Positions 1-9,243 are shown, counted from the stretch's first letter. The stretch is DNA of 25,100 bases from JACQFZ01 sp036381895 (GCA_036381895.1 DASVBY010000043.1:1-25100); one strand, 5' to 3'. The notes: generated by a model not told the origin, from the sequence alone. Translations and numbers: made by a program.

Positions 1-617
1 ACGGCATCAACCCGTTCGACCACGGCTCGTCGCGCTATACCGACATCATGAAGACAGCCGCCCTGCGCCAGGCGCTCAATGCCGGCCAGTACGATGCGGC
101 GATCGGCGGGGCGCGGCGCGACGAGGAGAAGAGCCGGGCCAAGGAGCGAATCTTCTCGTTCCGCTCGGCGAGCCACGCGTGGGACCCCAAGAACCAGCGC
201 CCGGAGCTGTGGAACCTCTACAACACCCGCAAGGCGCCCGGCGAAACCATCCGCGTCTTCCCGCTGTCGAACTGGACCGAGCTCGACATCTGGCAATACA
301 TCCACCTGGAGAACATCCCGATCGTGCCGCTCTACTTCGCCGCCGAACGCCCGGTGGTCGAGCGCGACGGGGCGCTGATCATGGTCGACGACGACCGCAT
401 GCCGCTGCGCGAGGGCGAGACCCCGCAGATGCGCTCGGTCCGCTTCCGCACCCTGGGCTGCTATCCGCTGACCGGCGCGGTCGAAAGCACGGCGGCGACC
501 CTGCAGGACGTCATTCAGGAGATGCTTCTGACCACCACCTCGGAGCGCCAGGGCCGGGTCATCGACCACGACCAGGCCGCCTCGATGGAGAAGAAGAAGC
601 AGGAGGGCTATTTCTGA
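1..617 (+). CDS. cysD: Sulfate adenylyltransferase subunit 2 (5' partial)
   Basis: CysD is the ATP-pyrophosphatase-type subunit of ATP sulfurylase, which makes adenylyl sulfate (APS) from ATP and sulfate in the cytoplasm together with the GTPase CysN. The gene runs in from the left edge: the frame is open from base 3 and reads GINPFDHGSSRYTDIMK before the first Met, so the true start lies outside. About 204 of the usual roughly 300 residues are present. Visible family signatures are GGARRDEEKSRAKERIFSFR, the SHAWDPKNQRPELWNLYN stretch, the FPLSNWTELDIWQYI segment and the C-terminal RFRTLGCYPLTGAVES. The stop TGA shares its last base with the ATG of cysNC, so the two are translationally coupled. 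Seen: truncation by the window only, no internal break. Family assignment is secure; the Met at 48 is an internal residue, not the start. Confidence 0.96.
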   Translation, partial: GINPFDHGSSRYTDIMKTAALRQALNAGQYDAAIGGARRDEEKSRAKERIFSFRSASHAWDPKNQRPELWNLYNTRKAPGETIRVFPLSNWTELDIWQYIHLENIPIVPLYFAAERPVVERDGALIMVDDDRMPLREGETPQMRSVRFRTLGCYPLTGAVESTAATLQDVIQEMLLTTTSERQGRVIDHDQAASMEKKKQEGYF

Positions 618-2527
618 TGGCCCACCAGTCCGCCCTCATCGCCGAGGACATCGAAGCCTACCTCGAGGCCCATCAGCACAAGTCGCTGCTGCGGTTCATC
701 ACCTGCGGGTCGGTGGACGACGGCAAGTCGACCCTGATCGGGCGGCTGCTCTACGATTCCAAGATGATCTTCGAGGACCAGCTCACGGCGCTGGAGGCGG
801 ATTCGAAGAAGGTCGGCACGCAAGGGCAGAACATCGACTTCGCCCTGCTGGTCGACGGGCTGGCGGCCGAGCGCGAGCAGGGCATCACCATCGACGTCGC
901 CTACCGCTTCTTCTCGACCGACCGGCGCAAGTTCATCGTCGCCGACACCCCCGGCCACGAGCAGTACACGCGCAACATGGTGACCGGCGCCTCGACCGCC
1001 GATTGCGCGATCATACTCGTCGATGCGCGCAGGGGCGTGCTCACGCAGACGCGGCGGCACAGCTATCTCGTCACGCTCCTCGGCATCCGCCACATCGTCG
1101 TCGCCATCAACAAGATGGATCTCGTCGGCTACGCCGAGGAGGTCTACCGCAAGGTCCGCGCCGACTACCTCGCGTTCGCGCACCGGCTCGGCGTCGCGGA
1201 CGTCACGTTCATCCCGATGTCGGCGTTTCGCGGCGACAACATCGTGGCGCCGAGCGGGCGCATGCCCTGGTACCGGGGGCCCACGCTCATGCACTATCTC
1301 GAGACCGTCGAAGTCGACGAGGACCGGCTGCAGGGACGGCCGTTCCGCCTGCCGGTGCAATGGGTGAACCGCCCGAACCTCGACTTTCGCGGCTTCGCCG
1401 GCACCGTCGCGAGCGGCGTGGTGCGGCCGGGCGACCGCGTGCGCGTGCTGCCCTCGGGGCGCGAGAGCCGCGTGACGCGCATCGTCACCATGAACGGCGA
1501 CCTGCCGCTCGCCGCCGCCGGGCAGTCGATCACGCTCACGCTCGCCGACGAGATCGACATCTCGCGCGGCGACGTCATCGCCGCCGCCGACGCGCCGCCC
1601 GAAGTGGCGAGCCAGTTCCAGGCGATGATCGTGTGGATGGACGACAAGCCGCTGCTGCGCGGCCGCACCTACCTGATGAAGATCGGCACGCGCACCGCCA
1701 ACGCAACCATCGCGCCGCTCAAGTACCGCGTCGACGTCAACACGCTCCAGCACCTCCCGGCCGAGAAGCTCGAGCTGAACGAGATCGGCGTCGCCGAGCT
1801 CGAGCTCGACCACGCGATTCCCTTCGATCCTTACCGCGAGAACCGCGATACCGGCGGCTTCATCCTGATCGACCGGCTGACCAATCGGACGGTCGGGGCG
1901 GGAATGCTCAACTTCGCGCTGCGGCGCGCGCACAACATCCACGTGCACGCGTTCGACGTGAACAAGGAGGCGCGCGCCGCGCTCAAGGGCCAGAAGCCGT
2001 GCGTGCTCTGGTTCACGGGTCTGTCCGGTGCGGGCAAGTCCACGATCGCGAACCTGCTTGAGCGCCGGCTCCACGCCATGGGCCGCCACACCTACCTGCT
2101 CGACGGCGATAACGTGCGCCACGGGCTCAACAAGGACCTCGGTTTCACCGACGTGGACCGGGTCGAGAACATCCGTCGCATCGCCGAAGTCGCGAAGCTC
2201 ATGGTCGACGCCGGTCTGATCGTGCTGAGCGCGTTCATCTCGCCGTTTCGCAGCGAGCGGCGCATGGCGCGCGGCCTGCTGGCCGAGGGCGAGTTCATCG
2301 AGATCTTCGTCGACACGCCGCTCGCGATCGCCGAGGGCCGCGATCCGAAAGGCCTTTATAAGAAGGCGCGGCGCGGCGAGCTCAAGAACTTCACCGGCAT
2401 CGATTCCCCCTACGAGCCGCCGGAGCAGCCGGAGCTGCGCCTCGACACCACCGCCGCGTCGGCGGAGGAGAACGTCGCGCGCATCCTCGAGTTCCTGCGC
2501 GGCCGGCGCATCATCGACGTCGCTTGA
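617..2527 (+). CDS. cysNC: Bifunctional sulfate adenylyltransferase subunit 1 / APS kinase
   Basis: A 636-residue fusion of CysN, the regulatory GTPase of ATP sulfurylase, with CysC, the kinase that converts APS to PAPS. The CysN half shows the G1 loop GSVDDGKST (residues 31-39), the G3 motif DTPGHEQY and the G4 motif NKMD, followed by EF-Tu-like beta-barrel domains. The CysC half begins near residue 456 and has its own P-loop GLSGAGKST (468-476), the DGDNVRHGLNKDLGF APS/ATP segment, and the RDPKGLYKKARRGELKNFTG lid region. The start ATG overlaps the cysD stop by one base. Both nucleotide sites look intact, so both activities are expected. PAPS would feed assimilatory reduction or sulfotransfer. 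The fusion is known in many proteobacteria. Its codon choice and GC resemble the neighbours. Confidence 0.96.
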   Translation: MAHQSALIAEDIEAYLEAHQHKSLLRFITCGSVDDGKSTLIGRLLYDSKMIFEDQLTALEADSKKVGTQGQNIDFALLVDGLAAEREQGITIDVAYRFFSTDRRKFIVADTPGHEQYTRNMVTGASTADCAIILVDARRGVLTQTRRHSYLVTLLGIRHIVVAINKMDLVGYAEEVYRKVRADYLAFAHRLGVADVTFIPMSAFRGDNIVAPSGRMPWYRGPTLMHYLETVEVDEDRLQGRPFRLPVQWVNRPNLDFRGFAGTVASGVVRPGDRVRVLPSGRESRVTRIVTMNGDLPLAAAGQSITLTLADEIDISRGDVIAAADAPPEVASQFQAMIVWMDDKPLLRGRTYLMKIGTRTANATIAPLKYRVDVNTLQHLPAEKLELNEIGVAELELDHAIPFDPYRENRDTGGFILIDRLTNRTVGAGMLNFALRRAHNIHVHAFDVNKEARAALKGQKPCVLWFTGLSGAGKSTIANLLERRLHAMGRHTYLLDGDNVRHGLNKDLGFTDVDRVENIRRIAEVAKLMVDAGLIVLSAFISPFRSERRMARGLLAEGEFIEIFVDTPLAIAEGRDPKGLYKKARRGELKNFTGIDSPYEPPEQPELRLDTTAASAEENVARILEFLRGRRIIDVA

Positions 2528-2540
2528 CCTGCCGATTCCG

Positions 2541-2561
2541 CGGCCCGCGCCGCGCGGGCCG
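2541..2561 (+). terminator. GC-rich hairpin after cysNC
   Basis: Perfect 9-bp inverted repeat CGGCCCGCG / CGCGGGCCG with a 3-base loop, 13 bases after the cysNC stop. It is placed as a terminator would be, but no T-run follows, so it may act as a 3'-end stabiliser or with Rho. The call rests on structure and position only. Confidence 0.4.
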
Positions 2562-2661
2562 TCGGGATCGCGGCGGGTGTTCGCCGCTGCCCGCCGCACG
2601 GCGCCCGCCGGGGCGGCGGACGCCCGGAGGGCCGAAAGTCCTCCGGAGCGAAACGTCGCGT

Positions 2662-2691
2662 TTGCCTGTCTCGAGGCGCGACCTTTAGACT
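2662..2691 (+). promoter_or_regulatory. Predicted sigma70 promoter of the efflux operon
   Basis: A -35 like TTGCCT (2662-2667) and a -10 like TAGACT (2686-2691), each matching 4 of 6 consensus bases, are 18 bp apart and lie about 35 bases before the TetR start codon. The -10 box overlaps the palindrome at 2688-2704, the geometry expected for repression. Predicted by eye only. Confidence 0.5.
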
Positions 2692-2704
2692 AGACTGTCT
2701 AGTC
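2688..2704. promoter_or_regulatory. 17-bp palindrome, probable TetR operator
   Basis: GACTAGAC-T-GTCTAGTC is a perfect 8+1+8 palindrome, A/T-richer than its surroundings. It begins inside the predicted -10 element and ends 22 bases before the ATG of the TetR gene. TetR-family dimers typically bind such short palindromes, so this is the likely site for autorepression of the regulator and co-repression of the pump genes downstream. The palindrome is seen directly; the protein that binds it is inferred. Confidence 0.65.
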
Positions 2705-2726
2705 CATTCCCCATTGAAGGTGGTTC

Positions 2727-3347
2727 ATGCCGGCAGTCGACGGGAATATCGCTTGCGTGGCCCGTATTCTCGACGCGGCGCTCGAAGAGTTCCGGGAGCA
2801 CGGCTACGCGGCGAGCATCGACGCCGTCGCGAGCCGTGCGCGCGTCGCACGCCAGACCATATATAACCATTTCAGCGGCAAGCAGGCGCTGTTCGGCGCG
2901 GCGCTCGAGCATGCGATCGCCGAGCTCTTCGCCGCGCTCAATACCGGCGGCGGCGATCTGCGCGAGCGCCTGATCCGCTTCGGGGTGGAGCTGCGCGCGC
3001 GGGCGCTCGCGCCGCAGTCGATCAAGCTGCAGCGCGTGCTGCTGAGCGAGGCCCCGCGCTTCCCGGAGCTCGCCGAGCAGTACTTCAACCGCTGCGTGCT
3101 CGGCGCGTGCAACCAGATGGCGGCCGTGTTCGAGCGCGCGATGCACGAAGGCCGCCTGCGCCGCGAAGACCCGTTCGAGACGGCGCGGCTGTTCATCGAA
3201 ATGGTGGTGGGGCTGGAGCGCTGGCGTATGCTCTACGGCGGTCCGGCCCCGGATGCCGCGCGCGACCGCGACCGCGTCGCCCGCGTCGTCGATTTCTTTC
3301 TGCGCGCTTATGCACCCGCTCGCGTGGCGGCCGTGCGCGAGGCGTAA
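2727..3347 (+). CDS. TetR/AcrR-family transcriptional regulator
   Basis: A 206-residue regulator with the N-terminal TetR helix-turn-helix (about residues 11-58), including the recognition-helix signature RVARQTIYNHFSGKQALF. The remaining all-helical part is the ligand/dimer domain and resembles the C-terminal domain of AcrR-type efflux regulators (LIRFGVELRARALAP and LFIEMVVGLERWR segments). GAAGGTGG a few bases before the ATG can act as ribosome binding site. It is the first gene of a co-directional series with the adaptor (27-base gap), permease and outer-membrane factor, and a perfect palindrome overlaps the promoter. The simplest reading is a repressor released by a toxic compound that the pump exports. 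Inference: the inducer is unknown and the operon structure has not been shown experimentally. Confidence 0.92.
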   Translation: MPAVDGNIACVARILDAALEEFREHGYAASIDAVASRARVARQTIYNHFSGKQALFGAALEHAIAELFAALNTGGGDLRERLIRFGVELRARALAPQSIKLQRVLLSEAPRFPELAEQYFNRCVLGACNQMAAVFERAMHEGRLRREDPFETARLFIEMVVGLERWRMLYGGPAPDAARDRDRVARVVDFFLRAYAPARVAAVREA

Positions 3348-3374
3348 CCTCGAACGCTACAGTTCGGAGCCCAC

Positions 3375-4589
3375 ATGCTTGTCCAAGCGCAACGTTTGTT
3401 GATCCCCTTGTTGCTGCTCGCGTCGCTCGCGGCCTGCGGCCGCGAGGATGCGGCCGCGAAAGCCGCACCGGCCCCGCCGCCGCCCGAAGTCGTGGTGGTG
3501 ACGGCGGCGCGCAGCGACGCGCCGGTCACGTTCGAGACGAGCGGCCGCGTGCTCGCGTACCGGACCGCCGAAGTGCGGGCGCGGGTCGAGGGCATCCTCG
3601 AGAAGCGGCTCTACCGCGAGGGCGGCGAGGTGCGCGAGGGCCAGCCGCTGTTCGAGATCGACCGGCGCACGCTCGAGGCGAACGTGGCGGCCGCGAAAGC
3701 TGCGCTGCTCAAGGCGCGCGCGAATGCGGAAGTGGCGGCGCAGATCGCGAATCGCTACCGCCAGCTGATCGCGGATCAGGCGATCAGCAAGCAGGAGCTC
3801 GATCAGGCGGAAGCGAACGCCAAGCAGGCGGAGGCCGAAGTGCTGAGCGCCGAGGCCGCGCTCGAGCGCGCTAAGATCGACTTGAGCCACGCGCACGTGC
3901 CGGCGCCGATTTCCGGGCGCATCACCCGCGCGTTCGTCACCGAAGGGGCGCTGGTCGGGCGCGGCGAGGCCACGCACCTCGCGACCATCGAACAGCTGGA
4001 CCCGATCTACGTCGACTTCACGCAATCCGGCGCCGAGCGGCTGCGGCTGCAGCGCGCGTTCATGGAGGGGAAGCTCAAGCCCACCGAAACCCCGGTCGAG
4101 CTGATCCTCGAGGACGGCACCGTCTACGGCCACAAGGGGCGGCTGCTCTTCAGCGAGCAGACGGTCGATCCGAACACGGGTACGGTCACGCTGCGGGCCG
4201 AGTTCCCGAACCCCGACCGGCTGCTGCTCCCGGGCATGTTCGCCCGCGTGCGCTTCGCTCCGGGCATCGTCGGCAACGTGGTCACGGTGCCGCAGCGCGC
4301 GGTGCAGGCGACGCCGCAGGGGCAGTTTGTGTACGTGGTCGACCAGCAGAACAAGGTCGTGCAGCAGCCGGTCAAGACCGGCGGCTTCTCGGGCCCCGAC
4401 TGGATCATCACCGAAGGGTTGAAGGGCGGCGAGCGCGTCGTCGTCGACGGCCTGCAGAAGATCCGTCCGGGCGCAATCGTCAACCCCATCGTTGCCGGCG
4501 CGCCCGCGAGCGCGACGCCCGCCGCGGGCGCCGTCGCCGCGCGCGCGGACGCCGGCGCCGCCTCCCCCGGCAACGTGCGCCGCCAGTAG
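3375..4589 (+). CDS. RND efflux periplasmic adaptor (AcrA/MexA-like lipoprotein)
   Basis: A 404-residue membrane-fusion protein that would link the RND permease to the outer-membrane channel. The N-terminus is a lipoprotein signal peptide with lipobox LAAC (Cys21), so the mature protein should be anchored to the inner membrane by lipid. After a proline-rich linker come the biotinyl/lipoyl-like half (around residues 60-95, including RVEGILEKRLYREGGEVREG), a long alpha-helical hairpin rich in Ala, Lys and Glu (about 97-165), the second lipoyl half with PISGRITRAFVTEGALV, then the beta-barrel and membrane-proximal domains (TVDPNTGTVTLRAEFPNPD, LLLPGMFARVRF). Length fits the HAE1 adaptor family. 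The C-terminal 30 residues are Ala-rich and low complexity. It lies 27 bases after the TetR gene and 21 before the permease. Substrate is not predictable from this protein. Confidence 0.94.
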   Translation: MLVQAQRLLIPLLLLASLAACGREDAAAKAAPAPPPPEVVVVTAARSDAPVTFETSGRVLAYRTAEVRARVEGILEKRLYREGGEVREGQPLFEIDRRTLEANVAAAKAALLKARANAEVAAQIANRYRQLIADQAISKQELDQAEANAKQAEAEVLSAEAALERAKIDLSHAHVPAPISGRITRAFVTEGALVGRGEATHLATIEQLDPIYVDFTQSGAERLRLQRAFMEGKLKPTETPVELILEDGTVYGHKGRLLFSEQTVDPNTGTVTLRAEFPNPDRLLLPGMFARVRFAPGIVGNVVTVPQRAVQATPQGQFVYVVDQQNKVVQQPVKTGGFSGPDWIITEGLKGGERVVVDGLQKIRPGAIVNPIVAGAPASATPAAGAVAARADAGAASPGNVRRQ

Positions 4590-4610
4590 GGCGGCCGCAA
4601 AGGAGCGCCG

Positions 4611-7600
4611 ATGCTGCCTCGTTTCTTCATCGACCGGCCCGTCTTCGCCTGGGTCATCGCCATCATCATTGTCCTCGGCGGCCTGCTCGCGCTCCGCGGG
4701 CTGCCGGTCGCGCAGTACCCCGAGGTGGCGCCGCCGGCGTTGAGCGTGCGCACCGTCTACCCCGGCGCGAGCGCCGAGGTGGTGGAGCAGAGCGTCACGT
4801 CGCTCATCGAGCAGGAGATGAACGGCATCGAGAACCTGCTCTACATGCAGTCCGAGAGCGACTCGAGCGGCAACATGGTGATGACGCTCACGTTCAAGAC
4901 CGGGACCAACCTCGACATCGCCGCGGTCGAGGCGCAGAACCGCATCAAGCGCGTCGAGTCGCGGCTGCCGGAGGAGGTGCGGCGTCAGGGCATCCAGGTG
5001 CTGAAGTCGCGGCGCAACTACCTGATGTTCGTCACGGTGTACTCCCCCGACGGCAGCTACGACCGCACGGCGCTCTCGAGCTTCGTCAACGCGAACATCA
5101 TCGACCACATCCGCCGCGTGCCCGGCGTCGGCGAGGCGACGCTGTTCGGGTCCGAGTACGCAATGCGCATCTGGCTCGATCCGGACCGGCTCGCCGGGTA
5201 CCAGATATCGCCGGCCGAAGTGCTCGCCGCCGTGCGTGCCCAGAACGTGCAGATCGCGACCGGCGAGATCGGCCAGCTTCCGGCGCCGCCGGGACAGCAG
5301 CTCGCGGCCTCGGTCATCACCAAGGGGCGCTACTCCACGCCCGAGGAATTCGGCGCCATCGTGCTGCGCGAGGGGCCGAGCGGCGCGCTCGTGCGCCTGC
5401 GCGACGTCGCGCGCGTCGAGCTTGGCGCGAACGACTACAATATCGACTCGCGCCTGAACGGCAAGCCGATCGGCGCGATCGCCATCAAGCTGTCGCCGAC
5501 CGGCAACGCCATCGAAACGGCGCAGGCGGTGCGCGCGCGCATGGCCGAGCTCGCGCAGTACTTCCCGCCGGGCATCGCCTGGGAGGTGCCGTACGACACC
5601 TCGAAGTTCGTGGGCATCTCGATCCGCGAGATCGTGAAGACGCTGATCGAGGCCGTGGTCCTCGTGTTCCTGGTGATGTACCTGTTCCTCGGGAACCTGC
5701 GCGCCACGCTCATCCCGACGATCGTGGTGCCGGTCGCGCTCACCGGCTCGCTCGTCGGCCTCTATTTCTTCGGCTACTCGATCAACGTGCTCACCATGTT
5801 CGCCATGGTGCTCGCGATCGGCATCCTGGTCGACGACGCGATCGTAGTGATCGAGAACGTCGAGCGCATCATGACCGAGGAAGGTCTCGGCCCGCGCGAG
5901 GCGACGCGCAAGGCGATGGACCAGATCGTCAGCGCGATCATCGCCATCACGCTCGTGCTCACCGCCGTGTTCGTGCCGATGGCGTTCTTCCCCGGCTCGG
6001 TCGGCGCGATCTACCGGCAGTTCTCCGTGACGCTCGTGCTCGCCATGGGGTTCTCGGCGCTGATGGCGCTGACGCTGACCCCGGCGCTCTGCGCCACGCT
6101 GCTCAAGCCCGTCGCCGAAGCCGGCCATCCCGAGGACAACAAGCTCGTCGGCTGGTTCAACCGCTGGTTCCGGCGACTCACGGCGCGCTACCAGAGCTGG
6201 ACCGCGCGGGTGCTGCGGCGCATCGCGTTCGCGCTCGTCTTCTTCGTGCTGATGCTCGGCATCACGGGCGCGCTCGTGTACCGCCTGCCGTCGTCGTTCC
6301 TGCCGGAAGAGGACCAGGGCTACTTCATCAGCGTGGTGCAGCTGCCCGCCGGCGCGACGCGCGAGCGCACGCTCGAGGTGGTGGAGCAGGTCGAGCAGTA
6401 CTACCTCTCGCAGCCCGAGATCGCGCGCGTGGTCTCGGTGGTCGGCTTCAGCTTTCTCGGGCGCGGCCAGAACGGCGCCATCATGTTCGTGACGCTCAAG
6501 GACTGGGACGAGCGCACCGCGGACGAGAACCACGCGAAGAGCGTCATCGGCCGCGCCAACCACGCGCTCGCACGCATCAAGCAGGCGTTCATGTTCGCCG
6601 TGAACCCGCCGGCCATTCCCGAGCTCGCGGCGCTCGGCGGCTTCGACTTCCAGCTCCAGGACCGCGCCGGACTCGGGCGCGCGCAGCTCATGGAGGCGCG
6701 CGACCGGCTGCTCGTGCTCGCGTCCCAGGACCCGAACCTCGCGGGCGTGCGCGCGGAGGGCCAGCCGCCGGCGCCGCAGCTGTTCCTCGACGTCGACAAG
6801 GTCAAGGCGGCGCAGCTCGGCATCGACATCAACCAGCTCAACGACACACTCTCGATCGCGCTCGGTTCGGCCTACGCCAACGACTTCGTGCGCCAGGGCC
6901 GCGTGCTGCGGGTGCTCATGCAGGCCGATCCCGCGAGCCGCGCGACGCCGGAAAAGCTCCTGCGGCTGCAGGTGAAGACGCGCCAGGGCCAGCTCGTGCC
7001 GCTGTCGGAGATCGCGACCACGCGCTGGGTCGTCGGCGAGGTGAAGCTCGACCGCTACAACGGGCTGCCGTCGTACAAGCTCTCCGGCGGCCCGGCGCCG
7101 GGCAAGAGCACGGGCGACGCGATGAGCGCGATGGAGCGGCTCGCGAGCCAGCTGCCGGCCGGCATCGGCTTCGAGTGGTCCGGGACCTCGTATGAAGAGC
7201 GGCTCTCCGGCGCGCAGGCCCCGTTCCTGTTCGCGGTGTCGGTGCTGGTCGTGTTCCTCTGCCTCGCGGCGCTCTACGAGAGCTGGTCGATTCCGGTCGC
7301 GGTGCTGCTCGTGGTGCCGCTCGGCATCTTCGGTGCGGTGCTCGGCGTAACGCTGCGCGGCCTGCCGAACGACGTCTACTTCAAGGTCGGTCTGATCGCC
7401 ATCATCGGCCTGTCGGCGAAGAACGCGATCCTGATCGTCGAGTTCGCGCGCCACCTGCAGCACGAGGGCAAGGAGCTCATCGAGGCGACGCTCGAGGCGT
7501 GCCGCCTGCGCTTCCGCCCGATTCTGATGACCTCGATCGCCTTCTGCGCCGGCGTGCTGCCGCTCGCGATCAGCACCGGTGCGGGCGCCGCGAGCCGCCA

Positions 7601-7769
7601 GGCGATCGGCACCGGCGTGCTCGTCGGCATGATCACCGCAATGATCTTCTCGGTGACGCTGGTGCCGGTATTCTTCGTCGTCATTCGCCGGCTCTTCCCG
7701 GAGCGCCGGCGATCGCAAACCGGGGCGGCAAGGCCGTCCGAGGAGGAGGAAGCCCGCAATGCGGCTTGA
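4611..7769 (+). CDS. RND multidrug efflux permease (AcrB/MexB-like, HAE1)
   Basis: A 1052-residue inner-membrane proton antiporter of the hydrophobe/amphiphile efflux-1 family. The N-terminus FFIDRPVFAWVIAIII followed by LRGLPVAQYPEVAPP is diagnostic. The proton-relay residues are present: Asp408-Asp409 in GILVDDAIVVIENVERIM and Lys937 in GLSAKNAILIVEFARH, equivalent to Asp407/Asp408/Lys940 of AcrB. Two large periplasmic loops and twelve hydrophobic segments are in the expected positions, and length is full. AAAGGAGCG lies just before the ATG. The 3' end overlaps the outer-membrane factor gene by 11 bases, and the ribosome binding site of that gene lies inside this reading frame. Expected to work as a trimer with its neighbours. 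The drug or solvent specificity cannot be read from the sequence. Confidence 0.97.
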   Translation: MLPRFFIDRPVFAWVIAIIIVLGGLLALRGLPVAQYPEVAPPALSVRTVYPGASAEVVEQSVTSLIEQEMNGIENLLYMQSESDSSGNMVMTLTFKTGTNLDIAAVEAQNRIKRVESRLPEEVRRQGIQVLKSRRNYLMFVTVYSPDGSYDRTALSSFVNANIIDHIRRVPGVGEATLFGSEYAMRIWLDPDRLAGYQISPAEVLAAVRAQNVQIATGEIGQLPAPPGQQLAASVITKGRYSTPEEFGAIVLREGPSGALVRLRDVARVELGANDYNIDSRLNGKPIGAIAIKLSPTGNAIETAQAVRARMAELAQYFPPGIAWEVPYDTSKFVGISIREIVKTLIEAVVLVFLVMYLFLGNLRATLIPTIVVPVALTGSLVGLYFFGYSINVLTMFAMVLAIGILVDDAIVVIENVERIMTEEGLGPREATRKAMDQIVSAIIAITLVLTAVFVPMAFFPGSVGAIYRQFSVTLVLAMGFSALMALTLTPALCATLLKPVAEAGHPEDNKLVGWFNRWFRRLTARYQSWTARVLRRIAFALVFFVLMLGITGALVYRLPSSFLPEEDQGYFISVVQLPAGATRERTLEVVEQVEQYYLSQPEIARVVSVVGFSFLGRGQNGAIMFVTLKDWDERTADENHAKSVIGRANHALARIKQAFMFAVNPPAIPELAALGGFDFQLQDRAGLGRAQLMEARDRLLVLASQDPNLAGVRAEGQPPAPQLFLDVDKVKAAQLGIDINQLNDTLSIALGSAYANDFVRQGRVLRVLMQADPASRATPEKLLRLQVKTRQGQLVPLSEIATTRWVVGEVKLDRYNGLPSYKLSGGPAPGKSTGDAMSAMERLASQLPAGIGFEWSGTSYEERLSGAQAPFLFAVSVLVVFLCLAALYESWSIPVAVLLVVPLGIFGAVLGVTLRGLPNDVYFKVGLIAIIGLSAKNAILIVEFARHLQHEGKELIEATLEACRLRFRPILMTSIAFCAGVLPLAISTGAGAASRQAIGTGVLVGMITAMIFSVTLVPVFFVVIRRLFPERRRSQTGAARPSEEEEARNAA

Positions 7770-9234
7770 GTTCGTGTTCTCCCGGCTCCGTGCAATCGCG
7801 CGCCGCCTGCACGGTGCGCTCGCAACGCTCGCGAGCACCGCGCTGGTCGCCGGCTGCATGACGCTCGGGCCCGACTACGCCCGGCCCGAAGCCCCGGTGC
7901 CGGCGACGGTCGGCAGCGCCGAGAAGGCGGCAGCAGAGATCGCGCTGCCGTCCTGGGAGCTCTACTTCACCGACCCGACACTGCGCGAGCTGATCGCGGC
8001 GGCACTCGAGCACAACCGCGATCTGCGCATCGCGGTGTCGCGGGTCGAGGAGGCGCGCGCGCTCTACGGCATCCAGCGCGCGGAGCGCTTTCCGAGCTTC
8101 AGCCTCAATGCCGAGGAAACCGCGGCGCGTGCGCCGCTCGCCGGTGCCCCCGACAACGTGGTCGCGCGCCGCTACGACGTGTTCCTGGGACTCCTCAGCT
8201 ACGAGCTCGACCTCTGGGGGCGCGTCGCGCGCCTGACCGAATCCGCGCTCGCGAGCTACCTCGCGACCGAGTACGGCAGCCGCGCCGTGCGGCTCTCGCT
8301 CATCGCCGACGTCGCCAACGCCTACTTCAGCGTGCGCGCGCTCGAGGAGCGCGCCGAGTTCGCCCGGCGCACGGCGACCGCGCGCAAGGAAGGCCTGCGG
8401 CTGATCGAACGGCGCATGGCCGTCGGGGTCGCGAGCCGGCTCGACCTGCTGCAGGCGCAGTCGGCGTACGAAGCGGCGCGGGCCGATGCGGCCGCGCTCT
8501 CGCGCCTCGCGGCGAACGCGCGCAACGCGCTCGCGGTGCTCGTCGGCCGGCCGGTCACGCTGCCGCCCCCGAGCGGCGCCGCGCTCGAGGACCTCGGGCT
8601 GCCGCCGCCGCTGCCGGAGGGCCTCTCGTCGGAAGTGCTGCTCTACCGCCCCGACGTGCTGCAGGCGGAGCAGAACCTGGTCGCGGCGAACGCGAACATC
8701 GGCGCCGCGCGCGCGGCATTCTTTCCGCGCATCAGTCTGGTGGGAACGCTCGGGTTCGCGAGCCCCGAGCTCGACCAGCTCTTCGACGGCAACCGCCGCG
8801 CCTGGACCTTCATCCCGAGCATTTCCTTGCCGCTCTTCACGGGCGGGGAGTTGAGCGCGAACCTCGATCTGGCGCAGGCGCGCACGGTGACGGCGGTGGC
8901 GCAGTACGAGCGCGCGATCCAGCAGGCGTTCGCGGAAGTGGCGGACGTGCTCTCCGACCAGCAGTGGCTCGCCGAGCAGTACGCGGCGCAGGCGCGGCTC
9001 GCGGAGCGCGAGGCCGAGCGCCTCAGGCTCGCGCAGGCGCGCTACAACGCCGGGCTCATCGGCTACCTCGAAGTGCTCGACGCGCAGCGCGAGCACTACA
9101 ACGCGCAGCAGGCGCTGCTCGAGATCAAGCGCGCGCGCCTCGCGGCCGCCGCGCAGGCGTACAAGGCGCTCGGCGGCGATATCGCGACCACCGCGACCGC
9201 CCGCGCGAAAGCGGCGTCTACCGCGACGCGGTAG
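7759..9234 (+). CDS. Outer-membrane efflux lipoprotein (OprM/NodT family)
   Basis: A 491-residue outer-membrane factor that completes the tripartite pump. A lipobox LVAGC places the lipidated Cys at residue 33; it is followed by MTLGPDYARPEAPVP, the typical start of mature OprM/NodT proteins. Two OEP repeats follow, with the family hallmarks LRIAVSRVEEARA, a SYELDLWGRV segment and the repeat FAEVADVLSDQQWL near the C-terminus. The start at 7759 is supported by AGGAGGAGGA about nine bases upstream and by the 11-base overlap with the permease. An N-terminal region longer than usual (about 20 residues before the hydrophobic core, with several Arg) leaves a slightly later start possible. The stop lies only nine bases from the stop of the opposing aldehyde dehydrogenase gene. 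Confidence 0.94.
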   Translation: MRLEFVFSRLRAIARRLHGALATLASTALVAGCMTLGPDYARPEAPVPATVGSAEKAAAEIALPSWELYFTDPTLRELIAAALEHNRDLRIAVSRVEEARALYGIQRAERFPSFSLNAEETAARAPLAGAPDNVVARRYDVFLGLLSYELDLWGRVARLTESALASYLATEYGSRAVRLSLIADVANAYFSVRALEERAEFARRTATARKEGLRLIERRMAVGVASRLDLLQAQSAYEAARADAAALSRLAANARNALAVLVGRPVTLPPPSGAALEDLGLPPPLPEGLSSEVLLYRPDVLQAEQNLVAANANIGAARAAFFPRISLVGTLGFASPELDQLFDGNRRAWTFIPSISLPLFTGGELSANLDLAQARTVTAVAQYERAIQQAFAEVADVLSDQQWLAEQYAAQARLAEREAERLRLAQARYNAGLIGYLEVLDAQREHYNAQQALLEIKRARLAAAAQAYKALGGDIATTATARAKAASTATR

Positions 9235-9243
9235 CGGCGCGGC

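Noticed and set aside
617..2527. A possible mosaic junction in cysNC near position 1000, where Thr codons seem to shift from ACC to ACG
   Set aside because: Hand counts of about ten codons on either side are too few to distinguish from chance.
3357..7859. A 1500-codon open frame on the minus strand opposite the efflux adaptor and permease
   Set aside because: It mirrors the codons of two clear plus-strand genes; the product is Arg/His/Glu/Asp-rich low-complexity sequence with no domain, as expected from high GC3 on the other strand.
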